Shown here: positions 1-5,653 of the stretch, piece by piece
Position numbering within the stretch: position 1 is the first letter of the stretch
Layout of the letters: every line of letters starts with the position of its first letter
NCBI GenBank assembly: GCA_020024075.1
Contig: JAHHUJ010000109.1
Span: 1-6,986, forward strand
Source: Psychrobacter sp.
GTDB taxonomy: Bacteria > Pseudomonadota > Gammaproteobacteria > Pseudomonadales > Moraxellaceae
Length of the DNA stretch: 6,986 bases
Direction: 5' to 3'
Notes under the pieces: model-generated
What the model saw: the letters and a program-made list of their open reading frames with translations, nothing else
What the model was told of the DNA's origin: nothing
Database searches by the model: none
Made by a program: the position numbers and the translations under genes

Positions 1-2
1 AT

Positions 3-509
3 ATCAGTGTGTCTATGAAACCTTCTACTTCTCACAAAATTCTCACCCCCTCTTCACTGCCTGTTCCCCTATTAATGGCAGAAGGCGCTACCGACTCTAG
101 CAATTTACAACCTGCTCTTTTTAAGCTGGCTACTAAGCCTTATGGGTATGAAGAAGTAAGCTACTCACCTTCGATAGAGTTGCCTTCAATAGACCGAGGT
201 ACCCACTTATCAAGTATGAAAGACACAAAAGACCTCCTCTACCGTGAGCAAGCCAGTTCTGCTAAGCCTTCAGCGGCTTATACCAGTTCTGAATCACAAC
301 GAGCCAGTTCAAGCAATTCAAGCTTTGTACGTTCAGCCTTTGATAGTACCGCAAGCGAGATATCCTCTACCGAAGATAGCCCTAAGACGCTGGCACCTTT
401 TATGAAATATATACTTGGCGAAAAAACTTTTAACTCTGTTAGCCTACTGTCTGTGAGCTTTTTTGTTTCGGGCATATTATTAATGTTCTATTTAATTCAT
501 TTGATTTAG
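3..509 (+). CDS. Unrecognised serine-rich protein with C-terminal membrane helix, possibly 5'-truncated
   Basis: The frame is open from the left edge to TAG at 507-509. Possible starts are GTG at 9 and ATG at 15, but neither has a visible Shine-Dalgarno in the few bases available, so the gene may begin outside the window. Counted from the GTG, the protein has 166 residues, 35 of them serine (about 21%). Residues 1-140 are polar, with Ser/Thr/Pro-rich low-complexity stretches, and look disordered. The last 26 residues (about 141-166) form one hydrophobic helix that ends almost at the C-terminus, as in a tail-anchored protein. No enzyme motif or cysteine cluster is seen. It faces the SCP2 gene convergently across a strong terminator, so it is not part of the oxidase operon. 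I do not recognise the family. Coding is supported by the long open frame, the clean C-terminal helix and the terminator just after the stop. Confidence 0.6.
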   Translation: MSVSMKPSTSHKILTPSSLPVPLLMAEGATDSSNLQPALFKLATKPYGYEEVSYSPSIELPSIDRGTHLSSMKDTKDLLYREQASSAKPSAAYTSSESQRASSSNSSFVRSAFDSTASEISSTEDSPKTLAPFMKYILGEKTFNSVSLLSVSFFVSGILLMFYLIHLI

Positions 510-552
510 TTATAGATCATAAAAACCATAGCTCCCCAAAACATAGCCCCAT

Positions 553-589
553 AAAAAAAGAGTGTTTGACTAGCAAACACTCTTTTTTT
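553..589. terminator. Bidirectional rho-independent terminator
   Basis: A perfect 9-bp stem, GAGTGTTTG (560-568) with CAAACACTC (574-582), encloses a 5-base loop. It is flanked by seven A (553-559) and seven T (583-589), which lengthen the stem and give a U-tract when read from either strand. It lies 43 bases after the stop of the left-hand gene and 27 bases beyond the stop of the SCP2 gene on the minus strand, so it suits both convergent transcripts. Confidence 0.93.
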
Positions 590-616
590 ATTATTTAGAC
601 CGAACAGCAAAACTAA

Positions 617-1006
617 TTAAGCTTGCTCAGTCATGGCATAGATTTTTTTGAAAAGATCTTTTTGTTCTGGTGAAGGCTTAGCTGTTTGTAGTGCCATAAC
701 TTGACTCATATCACCATCAATACGAATTTTACCAGACATAAAAGCATTCATTGCTTCATTCATATCGCCTTTTAAAGCAATAGCTTTTAGAGTCTCTTCA
801 TCAATATTGATAGTGGTGGTTGCGTCAGTCTCACCCTTTTTTAAAACACCGTTTTCAAGGGCGGCACTAACATCGCCATTTGCAGTATTATTGACTTTTA
901 GATTGATTTTGGTATTAGCCAGTGCTGGTGGAAGATTTAATTCACCAGCTTCTGCCGTTAGACGATCCACTTCGTTAAACCATTCATCCGTTAAAAAAAC
1001 TGCCAT
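617..1006 (-). CDS. SCP2 sterol-binding domain protein (small lipid-binding protein)
   Basis: This 129-residue protein resembles the single-domain bacterial SCP2 (sterol carrier protein 2-like) family. Seen in the sequence are an N-terminal helix (about 5-24), a central beta-rich part with a thioredoxin-unrelated N-G-V-x-K-K-G turn (52-58), a T-T-I-N-I-D-E strand (64-70), and the typical C-terminal block F-M-S-G-K-I-R-I-D-G-D-M (89-100), which matches the family's G-K-x-x-x-x-G-D signature. No signal peptide or membrane helix is present, so it should be cytosolic. Family members bind acyl chains or other lipids in a hydrophobic pocket; the bacterial substrate is usually unknown. The ATG at 1006 is preferred to the TTG at 1024 because AGGGA lies seven bases upstream of it. 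The gene is divergent from ccoN and has its own promoter and terminator, so a link to the oxidase is not implied. Fold class is fairly sure; function is not. Confidence 0.85.
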   Translation of the reverse strand: MAVFLTDEWFNEVDRLTAEAGELNLPPALANTKINLKVNNTANGDVSAALENGVLKKGETDATTTINIDEETLKAIALKGDMNEAMNAFMSGKIRIDGDMSQVMALQTAKPSPEQKDLFKKIYAMTEQA

Positions 1007-1013
1007 AAGAGTT

Positions 1014-1018
1014 TCCCT
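1014..1018 (-). promoter_or_regulatory. Ribosome binding site that sets the SCP2 gene start
   Basis: On the minus strand AGGGA ends seven bases before the ATG at 1006. The longer in-frame TTG at 1024 would place this motif inside the coding region and has no comparable site of its own, so the shorter 129-residue product is chosen. Confidence 0.7.
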
Positions 1019-1105
1019 GTTCAAATTAAAAATAGAGTTAAAGCAAAAATAGGGTTAAAATATAACTTAAACATATTAGTTGATATTTCAAAATAATATT
1101 TATAG

Positions 1106-1134
1106 TTTATATAGTGATTACTTTACATAGTCAA
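1106..1134 (-). promoter_or_regulatory. Sigma70-type promoter of the SCP2 gene
   Basis: Read on the minus strand, TTGACT (1134-1129) matches five of six bases of the -35 box and TATAAA (1111-1106) matches five of six of the -10 box, with an optimal 17-base spacer. Transcription would begin near 1099, giving a leader of about 93 bases before the ATG at 1006. It is the best promoter match I found in the window. It is a motif match only. Confidence 0.6.
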
Positions 1135-1166
1135 GATAGGTTTTATTAAAATAGCGACAATTTATT

Positions 1167-1209
1167 TTGACTAGGCTCAAAGTATACATTATAAGCTTTA
1201 TCATCTAAT
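1167..1209 (+). promoter_or_regulatory. FNR/Anr-like box with class II spacing to a -10 element
   Basis: TTGACTAGGCTCAA (1167-1180) matches eight of ten conserved bases of the FNR/Anr consensus TTGAT-N4-ATCAA and keeps its symmetry and spacing. TCTAAT (1204-1209) is a five-of-six -10 box. A start near 1215 would put the palindrome at -41.5, the usual place for class II activation by FNR. Low-oxygen activation of ccoNOQP by FNR-type regulators is common in proteobacteria. Against this, a start here would give ccoN a leader of roughly 590 bases. The SCP2 promoter lies on the other side, with the box about 74 bases upstream of its start. Confidence 0.35.
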
Positions 1210-1379
1210 AGGTCGCAACCATAAACACTTTTACTTTTTTGTTTATAAAAACTTCAATAAAACAGCTATCTACCCCCACTAAAGTAAATAGTAGGCTTAG
1301 AATGTATCAACATTCATAAAATATACAGTATTTTTTGAATTACTCAGTCATTTTTAATGTTATCCGTTAAGTGTTACCC

Positions 1380-1419
1380 TATGCTGCTTCAAAACGTAGC
1401 ATATTTAATCAGTAGCATA
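1380..1419. repeat. Inverted and direct copies of GTAGCATA
   Basis: TATGCTGC (1380-1387) can pair with GTAGCATA (1396-1403), with one G-T pair, around an 8-base loop. An exact second copy of GTAGCATA follows at 1412-1419, 16 bases after the first. The arrangement could be a protein binding site or an RNA hairpin; nothing identifies the regulator. Confidence 0.35.
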
Positions 1420-1440
1420 GTGATAACTATATATACAGTA

Positions 1441-1468
1441 AGACTCAAGATATACTTTGAGACTCAAG
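1441..1468. repeat. AGACTCAAG direct repeat with three TTGAG/CTCAA elements
   Basis: AGACTCAAG occurs exactly at 1441-1449 and 1460-1468, a 19-base period. Between them TTGAG (1457-1461) makes an 11-base palindrome TTGAGACTCAA (1457-1467) and an inverted pair with CTCAA at 1444-1448. TTGAGACT recurs at 1608-1615. These are short words in AT-rich DNA, so a chance origin is possible. Confidence 0.35.
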
Positions 1469-1628
1469 TATTTAACGAACAAAATGACTTACCCACAACT
1501 TTTTTACGGGTTTTTTTTGATTTGACTGTTTCGTCAGATGATATTTTGTATCCTATGCGTTACAATAGCTACATATTCAGATAACATCGGGTATAACAGC
1601 CAAACAATTGAGACTAAAATTCATTTTT

Positions 1629-1657
1629 TAGACCCTCATGAGTGAGCCATCTATAAA
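1629..1657 (+). promoter_or_regulatory. ccoN promoter: Possible sigma70-type promoter for ccoN
   Basis: TAGACC (1629-1634) matches four of six bases of the -35 box and TATAAA (1652-1657) five of six of the -10 box, with a 17-base spacer. Transcription would start near 1664, about 138 bases before the ccoN ATG. No convincing FNR site lies at -41.5 from this start. It is the best-placed match close to ccoN, but weak boxes like this are frequent in AT-rich DNA. Confidence 0.3.
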
Positions 1658-1735
1658 TTAAATAACTGAATTGCTGTGTAGATTTCAACACAAGGTTGCC
1701 TACTTATAAGTGCCGCCTTCATCATTCAGAATTAA

Positions 1736-1792
1736 TTTTTTACAGGCCGCTCTGCTTTGGTTGACACCTTTGATACTTAAGGCTGTAAAGGA
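1736..1792 (+). promoter_or_regulatory. Leader hairpin that can cover the ccoN ribosome binding site
   Basis: TTTACAG (1739-1745) is perfectly complementary to CTGTAAA (1783-1789). The pairing extends inward by CC (1747-1748) with GG (1781-1782) across a single bulged base, and outward by two G-U pairs and one A-U pair to 1736/1792. The 3' arm contains most of AAAGGAAA (1787-1794), the only Shine-Dalgarno of ccoN, nine bases before its ATG. In the transcript the stem would hide this site. The loop is about 32 bases, so stability is modest. The pairing is seen in the sequence; a regulatory role is inferred. Confidence 0.4.
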
Positions 1793-1801
1793 AATATTCC
1801 A

Positions 1802-3292
1802 ATGAGTATAAATAACACAGCAGTCTCTCCAGTCGATCGTGATTACGAAATCACAGTAGTCAGATATTTTACTATCATGACAATCGTCTGGGGGATTATA
1901 GGCATGGGTCTTGGGGTGTTTATCGCCTCACAATTGGCTTGGCCTGCCCTAAACTTTGATATCCCTTGGCTAACTTTTAGCCGTTTAAGACCGCTGCATA
2001 CGAACGCGGTAATTTTTGCGTTTGGTGGTTCTGCTTTATTTGCAACCTCCTACTATGTCGTACAGCGTACCTGTAAAACCAGACTATTCGCTCCTTACTT
2101 AGCGTGGTTTACCTTCTGGGGATGGCAGGCAGTCATTGTAGCTGCTGTCATTACTTTGCCATTAGGTTTAACCTCAACCAAAGAGTATGCTGAGCTTGAA
2201 TGGCCTATCGATATCCTAATCGCTATCGTTTGGGTTTCTTATGCCATTGTTTTCTTTGGTACATTGATTAAGCGTAAAACGTCTCATATCTATGTAGCAA
2301 ACTGGTTCTTTGCAGCTTTCATCATCACTATTGCATTACTTCATATCGTTAACAGTATGGCCATCCCAGTAGGATTGTTTAAATCTTACTCACTATTTGG
2401 CGGTGCTACTGATGCGATGGTTCAGTGGTGGTATGGACATAACGCGGTTGGTTTCTATTTAACAGCAGCTTTCCTAGGTATGATGTATTACTTCGTACCA
2501 GTACAGATTGGTCGTCCAATTTACTCTTACCGTTTGTCAATTGTGCACTTCTGGGCATTAATTGCTTCGTATATGTGGGCTGGTGGACACCACCTTCACT
2601 ACTCTGCACTACCTGACTGGACTCAGTCTTTAGCTATGGTGTTCTCAGTCATTCTATTCGCTCCTTCTTGGGGTGGTATGATTAACGGTGTTCTAACGCT
2701 ATCAGGTAGTTGGGATAAACTACGTACTGACCCAATCATTCGCTTCTTGATCGTTGCCTTGTCATTCTACGCAATGTCAACTTTCGAGGGCCCAATGATG
2801 TCTATCAAGACAGTGAACGCTTTATCGCATAACACTGACTGGACTGTAGGTCACGTACACTCAGGTGCACTAGGCTGGGTAGGTTTAATTACAATGGGCT
2901 CTTTATACGTGCTAATTCCACGTATTTTCAACAAGCCTAAGATGTATTCGATTAGATTAATTAATACTCACTTCTGGCTTGCAACTGCAGGTACTATTTT
3001 CTACATCGTTTCTATGTGGATCTCTGGTATTGGACAGGGCATGATGTGGCGTCAAACAAACCCAGATGGAACGCTTGCCTACAACTTTATTGAAACAGTA
3101 GCGTTCTCTCACTATCCGTACATCGGTCGTGCATTTGGTGGTTTGTTGTATGTAAGTGGTATGTTTGTGATGGCTTTTAACGCTTATAAGACTATCAAGA
3201 TGCCAAGCGCTCGTCCTGTTGACGAAGCTGACCCAACAAATCATAGTCCTATCGTCAAAGATGACGAAGACACTCAGCCTGTTAACGTGTAA
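1802..3292 (+). CDS. ccoN: cbb3-type cytochrome c oxidase subunit I (CcoN)
   Basis: This is the catalytic subunit of the cbb3 heme-copper oxidase, an inner-membrane protein of 496 residues with about twelve membrane helices. It reduces O2 to water with electrons from CcoO/CcoP and pumps protons. The ligands sit in the expected family order: H66 (L-H-T-N-A-V) and H353 for low-spin heme b, H351 (G-H-V-H-S-G) for heme b3, and H213 (Y-G-H-N-A-V) with H263/H264 (G-G-H-H) for CuB. Y257, six residues before H263, is the tyrosine cross-linked to a CuB histidine in this class, and E329 (F-E-G-P) is the conserved glutamate near the active site. All these are offset by +6 from the Pseudomonas stutzeri numbering as I recall it. 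The ATG has AAAGGA nine bases upstream. The C-terminus carries an acidic, probably disordered tail of about 27 residues (469-496), making the protein a little longer than typical. It heads the ccoNOQP operon, 25 bases before ccoO. Confidence 0.98.
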   Translation: MSINNTAVSPVDRDYEITVVRYFTIMTIVWGIIGMGLGVFIASQLAWPALNFDIPWLTFSRLRPLHTNAVIFAFGGSALFATSYYVVQRTCKTRLFAPYLAWFTFWGWQAVIVAAVITLPLGLTSTKEYAELEWPIDILIAIVWVSYAIVFFGTLIKRKTSHIYVANWFFAAFIITIALLHIVNSMAIPVGLFKSYSLFGGATDAMVQWWYGHNAVGFYLTAAFLGMMYYFVPVQIGRPIYSYRLSIVHFWALIASYMWAGGHHLHYSALPDWTQSLAMVFSVILFAPSWGGMINGVLTLSGSWDKLRTDPIIRFLIVALSFYAMSTFEGPMMSIKTVNALSHNTDWTVGHVHSGALGWVGLITMGSLYVLIPRIFNKPKMYSIRLINTHFWLATAGTIFYIVSMWISGIGQGMMWRQTNPDGTLAYNFIETVAFSHYPYIGRAFGGLLYVSGMFVMAFNAYKTIKMPSARPVDEADPTNHSPIVKDDEDTQPVNV

Positions 3293-3317
3293 ACCAGCAA
3301 TCGCTTAAGGAGATATC

Positions 3318-3956
3318 ATGGCGGGTACAGCTCATGAAATAATTGAAAAAAACACAGGCTTGCTGGTCATCTTTATTGTTATTGCAATTAGCTTTGCAAC
3401 ATTAGTAGAGATTGTTCCATTAATTTTTGATACCAAGTCTAGTGAAGAAGGTGGGGTTAACCAACCCCTACCTACTATGGAACCATGGACAGCGTTAGAG
3501 TTTGAAGGACGTGATATTTATATCCGTGAAGGCTGTCATGTGTGCCATACACAAATGATTCGTCCACTACGTGCTGAAGTTGAACGTTATGGACCTTATT
3601 CACGTGCTGCAGAATCTACATGGGATCACCCATTCCTATGGGGATCTAAACGTACTGGTCCTGATCTTGCACGTGTTGGTGGACGCTACTCTGACGATTG
3701 GCAGAAAAAGCATTTAATCCACCCACAATCATTGGTACCTGAGTCAGTTATGCCAGGTTTCCCATGGTTAGCTGAACAAGAAGTTGATGGCAGCAAGGTA
3801 CAAGCCAAAATGCGCTTGTTCCGTGATCGCTTTGGTGTTCCTTACACTGAAGAGGACATCGAAGGTGCTCCTGACCAAGTATTAGGTGCAACAGAACTTG
3901 ATGCGCTTGTGGCTTACTTACAGCAGCTTGGCACCGCGATGGAGGGTCAACGCTAA
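3318..3956 (+). CDS. ccoO: cbb3-type cytochrome c oxidase subunit II, mono-heme cytochrome c (CcoO)
   Basis: CcoO is a membrane-anchored c-type cytochrome that carries electrons from CcoP to CcoN. The 212-residue product has one N-terminal membrane helix (about 15-38), which acts as an uncleaved anchor and places the rest in the periplasm. One heme c site is visible, C73-H-V-C-H77, followed by the family-typical T-Q-M-I-R-P-L-R stretch (78-85). M145 in E-S-V-M-P-G is the likely distal heme ligand. W-G-S-K-R-T-G-P-D-L (108-117) is another conserved block. Length is normal for CcoO. The start is fixed by a strong AAGGAG (3307-3312) five bases before the ATG. Its stop codon overlaps the ccoQ start by one base, so translation of the two is probably coupled. 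Confidence 0.98.
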   Translation: MAGTAHEIIEKNTGLLVIFIVIAISFATLVEIVPLIFDTKSSEEGGVNQPLPTMEPWTALEFEGRDIYIREGCHVCHTQMIRPLRAEVERYGPYSRAAESTWDHPFLWGSKRTGPDLARVGGRYSDDWQKKHLIHPQSLVPESVMPGFPWLAEQEVDGSKVQAKMRLFRDRFGVPYTEEDIEGAPDQVLGATELDALVAYLQQLGTAMEGQR

Positions 3957-4138
3957 TGAGTATCAGTGACCTACAAGTTTTTGCGACTGTGGGGGCGTTT
4001 ATCGCCTTCATCAGTATCGCATGGTGGGCGTATTCTCCTAATAACAAGAAGCGCTTTGAAGAAGATGCACAGCTTGCGTTGGATGATGACCTAGTAGCGT
4101 CATCAGCCTCTAATTCACGCAATAAGGATAAAAGATGA
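3956..4138 (+). CDS. ccoQ: cbb3-type cytochrome c oxidase subunit IV (CcoQ/FixQ)
   Basis: This 60-residue protein has a single membrane helix (about 6-26) followed by W-A-Y-S-P-N-N-K-K-R-F-E-E (24-36), the hallmark of CcoQ. The rest is a short charged cytoplasmic tail. CcoQ binds no cofactor; in studied species it stabilises the association of CcoP with the CcoNO core. The ATG shares one base with the ccoO stop (TAATG), and GGAGGG (3941-3946) inside ccoO is its ribosome binding site, nine bases upstream. The end overlaps ccoP by four bases (ATGA). The gene order N-O-Q-P is the usual one. Confidence 0.95.
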   Translation: MSISDLQVFATVGAFIAFISIAWWAYSPNNKKRFEEDAQLALDDDLVASSASNSRNKDKR

Positions 4139-5247
4139 GCATATTTTGGAGTTCATGGATCACCATCTTAAGTCTGGCCTGTTGGTTAGGTATTCTTGGC
4201 GTGCTCCTTTTCGTTCTGCGTAATAAACCAGATTTAGAAGAAGACGGCACTACAGGTCATACTTATGATGATGTTATTCAAGAGTATGACAAACCGCTTC
4301 CTAAGTGGTGGTTGGTTATTTTCTTCGGTACTATTGTTTGGGGTTTGGCCTATTTCCTTCTATTCCCAGCTATTTTCCCAAGTCACTTTAAGGGCTTATC
4401 TACAGTTGAAGTAGACGGCAAAACAGTACCCTGGACCTCAGTAAATGAGCTTAATAGTGACCTAGAAAAGAACAACGAAGTTTTCACTGAAAACTTTAAC
4501 AATAATTTCTTACCAAATGCCGCTGCTCAAAAGCAACTGGCTACTTTGGCCTCTTTACAAGCCAAAGAACCTGTAAAGGCTGAGCGTAGCAGTGAGCTAA
4601 CCCAAGAAATTCAAGCTAACGTTGAAGCTTTAGCCCCTTACGTAAAAGAGTTATCTGGTAACCAAAAAGCACTAATGGCTGGTGAGCGTTTGTTCTTACA
4701 GAACTGTGCAGTATGTCATGGTTCAACAGCTCAAGGTGCTCCAGGCTATCCTAACCTAACCGACAATGATTGGTTACATGGTGGTGAGCCTCAGAATATC
4801 TTGGTAACCCTACATAATGGTCGTCATGTTAATCTTGACCCAACACAGCCATTACCAATGCCTGCTCAACGTGATGATATTGGTGAGCAAGGTGTTCGTG
4901 CGGCAGCTGAATATGTTCTTTCAATCTCTAAGAACCAAGAGAAGTCTGAACTTGACCCAGCTAAAATCACTGAAGGTAAAGCAATTTTTGATGAAAAATG
5001 CTTTATCTGTCACGGTCAAGATGCTAAAGGTATGATTTCTGCAGGTGCCCCTAACCTAACTGATGGTATCTGGTTATTTGGTGGTGATCGCGAAACCATC
5101 CAAGAAACCATTCGTAACGGTCGTGGTGGTGTGATGCCAGAATGGGAAACTAAGCTTGGTAACGAACGTATTATGCTATTAGCGTCTTATGTTTATTCCT
5201 TATCAAATAATGCGGTAGTAGCTCCAGCAGATTCTGCTGCTAAGTAA
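4135..5247 (+). CDS. ccoP: cbb3-type cytochrome c oxidase subunit III, di-heme cytochrome c (CcoP)
   Basis: CcoP receives electrons from soluble or membrane cytochromes and hands them to CcoO. The 370-residue protein has two N-terminal membrane helices (about 4-28 and 58-80), joined by the conserved Y-D-K-P-L-P-K-W-W segment (51-59). Two periplasmic cytochrome c domains follow. The first has C191-A-V-C-H195 and M242 (P-M-P-A-Q) as the likely distal ligand; the second has C289-F-I-C-H293 and M334 (V-M-P-E-W). The two domains share P-N-L-T-D-x-x-W-L-x-G-G (206-217 and 306-317), a sign of internal duplication that is normal for CcoP. The linker from the second helix to the first heme domain (about 82-180) is charged, Ala/Gln/Glu-rich and longer than I expect, making the protein longer than the usual 290-320 residues. 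Its ATGA overlap with ccoQ and AAGG seven bases upstream support the start. It is the last gene before the operon terminator. Confidence 0.98.
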   Translation: MSIFWSSWITILSLACWLGILGVLLFVLRNKPDLEEDGTTGHTYDDVIQEYDKPLPKWWLVIFFGTIVWGLAYFLLFPAIFPSHFKGLSTVEVDGKTVPWTSVNELNSDLEKNNEVFTENFNNNFLPNAAAQKQLATLASLQAKEPVKAERSSELTQEIQANVEALAPYVKELSGNQKALMAGERLFLQNCAVCHGSTAQGAPGYPNLTDNDWLHGGEPQNILVTLHNGRHVNLDPTQPLPMPAQRDDIGEQGVRAAAEYVLSISKNQEKSELDPAKITEGKAIFDEKCFICHGQDAKGMISAGAPNLTDGIWLFGGDRETIQETIRNGRGGVMPEWETKLGNERIMLLASYVYSLSNNAVVAPADSAAK

Positions 5248-5306
5248 TCTCTAATCATTATTTGTAAGTTGAATTACCCATCTCAAACTAATTATTAATA
5301 TCATCA

Positions 5307-5334
5307 AAAGGGGGCTGTCAATACAGTCCCCTTT
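5307..5334 (+). terminator. Rho-independent terminator of the ccoNOQP operon
   Basis: A 12-bp stem, AAAGGGGGCTGT (5307-5318) with ACAGTCCCCTTT (5323-5334), contains one G-T pair and closes on a CAAT loop. It is followed by a moderately T-rich tail (ATTCGTTTTA). It lies 59 bases after the ccoP stop and separates the oxidase operon from ccoG. Confidence 0.88.
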
Positions 5335-5446
5335 ATTCGTTTTATCCACTCATTATATTTACCCACTCTTTATAATAGTGGTTTTCAATTATAATAGTAG
5401 CTTTAAACATATATTCGTATTGTATTTTATATAGTGAATAACCATA

Positions 5447-5506
5447 TACTAGCTATTAAAACGATTACTCTATCTTAGCTAAATGATAGAGATATAATAG
5501 CTACTA
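5447..5506. repeat. Nested inverted repeat in the ccoG upstream region
   Basis: TACTAGCTATTA (5447-5458) matches the reverse complement of TAATAGCTACTA (5495-5506) at 11 of 12 bases. Inside it, CTCTATC (5468-5474) pairs perfectly with GATAGAG (5485-5491), and the central loop holds the palindrome TTAGCTAA (5475-5482). The core AGCTA is thus present three times. The TATAAT at 5493-5498 overlaps the right arm. It could be an operator, an RNA hairpin or a remnant of a small repeat element. Confidence 0.5.
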
Positions 5507-5588
5507 ATTAATGCTTTATTTAATAAAACGCCCCCTTCAGGGTAGTTCAGAATTAACAGAATCTGAGCAATCAATGTTAAAATAATAG

Positions 5589-5624
5589 GAGAGCAGCTAG
5601 AAGATAAATACTTCGTTTGCTCTT
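5589..5624 (+). promoter_or_regulatory. Possible leader hairpin or attenuator upstream of ccoG
   Basis: AGAGCA (5590-5595) pairs perfectly with TGCTCT (5618-5623), extendable by a G-U pair on each side. After a small internal loop, GAAG (5600-5603) pairs with CTTC (5611-5614) around a 7-base loop. A T-rich stretch, TATTTTG, follows directly. It ends about 40 bases before the ccoG ATG. The stem is interrupted, so it would be at best a weak terminator. Confidence 0.3.
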
Positions 5625-5653
5625 ATTTTGCCAGCATAATGGTTCTAATATTT

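Larger units (their letters stand above)
1025..1801. other. Long AT-rich divergent intergenic region upstream of ccoN
   Basis: About 777 bases between the SCP2 gene and ccoN contain no gene I can support. An open frame at 1357-1584 has no ribosome binding site and no recognisable protein. The region holds the SCP2 promoter, an FNR/Anr-like palindrome at 1167-1180, a possible ccoN promoter at 1629-1657, short direct and inverted repeats between 1380 and 1467, and a hairpin covering the ccoN ribosome binding site at 1736-1792. A 10-base word, ATATACAGTA, occurs at 1321 and again at 1431. The length is generous for a simple divergent promoter pair and suggests either a long ccoN leader or decayed sequence. 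Confidence 0.6.

Noticed and set aside
1007..1024. Six-residue N-terminal extension of the SCP2 protein from a TTG start
   Set aside because: The AGGGA site is spaced correctly for the ATG at 1006 and would be inside the extended coding region.
1080..1091. TTGATATTTCAA as an FNR site
   Set aside because: The half-sites are two bases too close for TTGAT-N4-ATCAA.
1423..1438. Half of a LexA-like box (TATATATACAG)
   Set aside because: The right half fits the enterobacterial consensus but the left CTG half is missing, and no DNA-damage gene is nearby.
1357..1584. Open frame of 75 residues upstream of ccoN
   Set aside because: The ATG has no ribosome binding site, the region is AT-rich with many repeats, and the translation shows no family resemblance or coherent topology.
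1761..1789. TTGACA with TGTAAA at 17-base spacing as the ccoN promoter
   Set aside because: The -35 box is perfect, but transcription would start around 1796, leaving out the Shine-Dalgarno and only a few bases before the ATG.
3748..4122. Minus-strand open frame across the ccoO end and ccoQ
   Set aside because: It is antisense to two well-recognised genes and has no ribosome binding site or family features.
5511..5585. Possible 24-residue peptide upstream of ccoG
   Set aside because: There is no ribosome binding site and a frame this short arises easily by chance.
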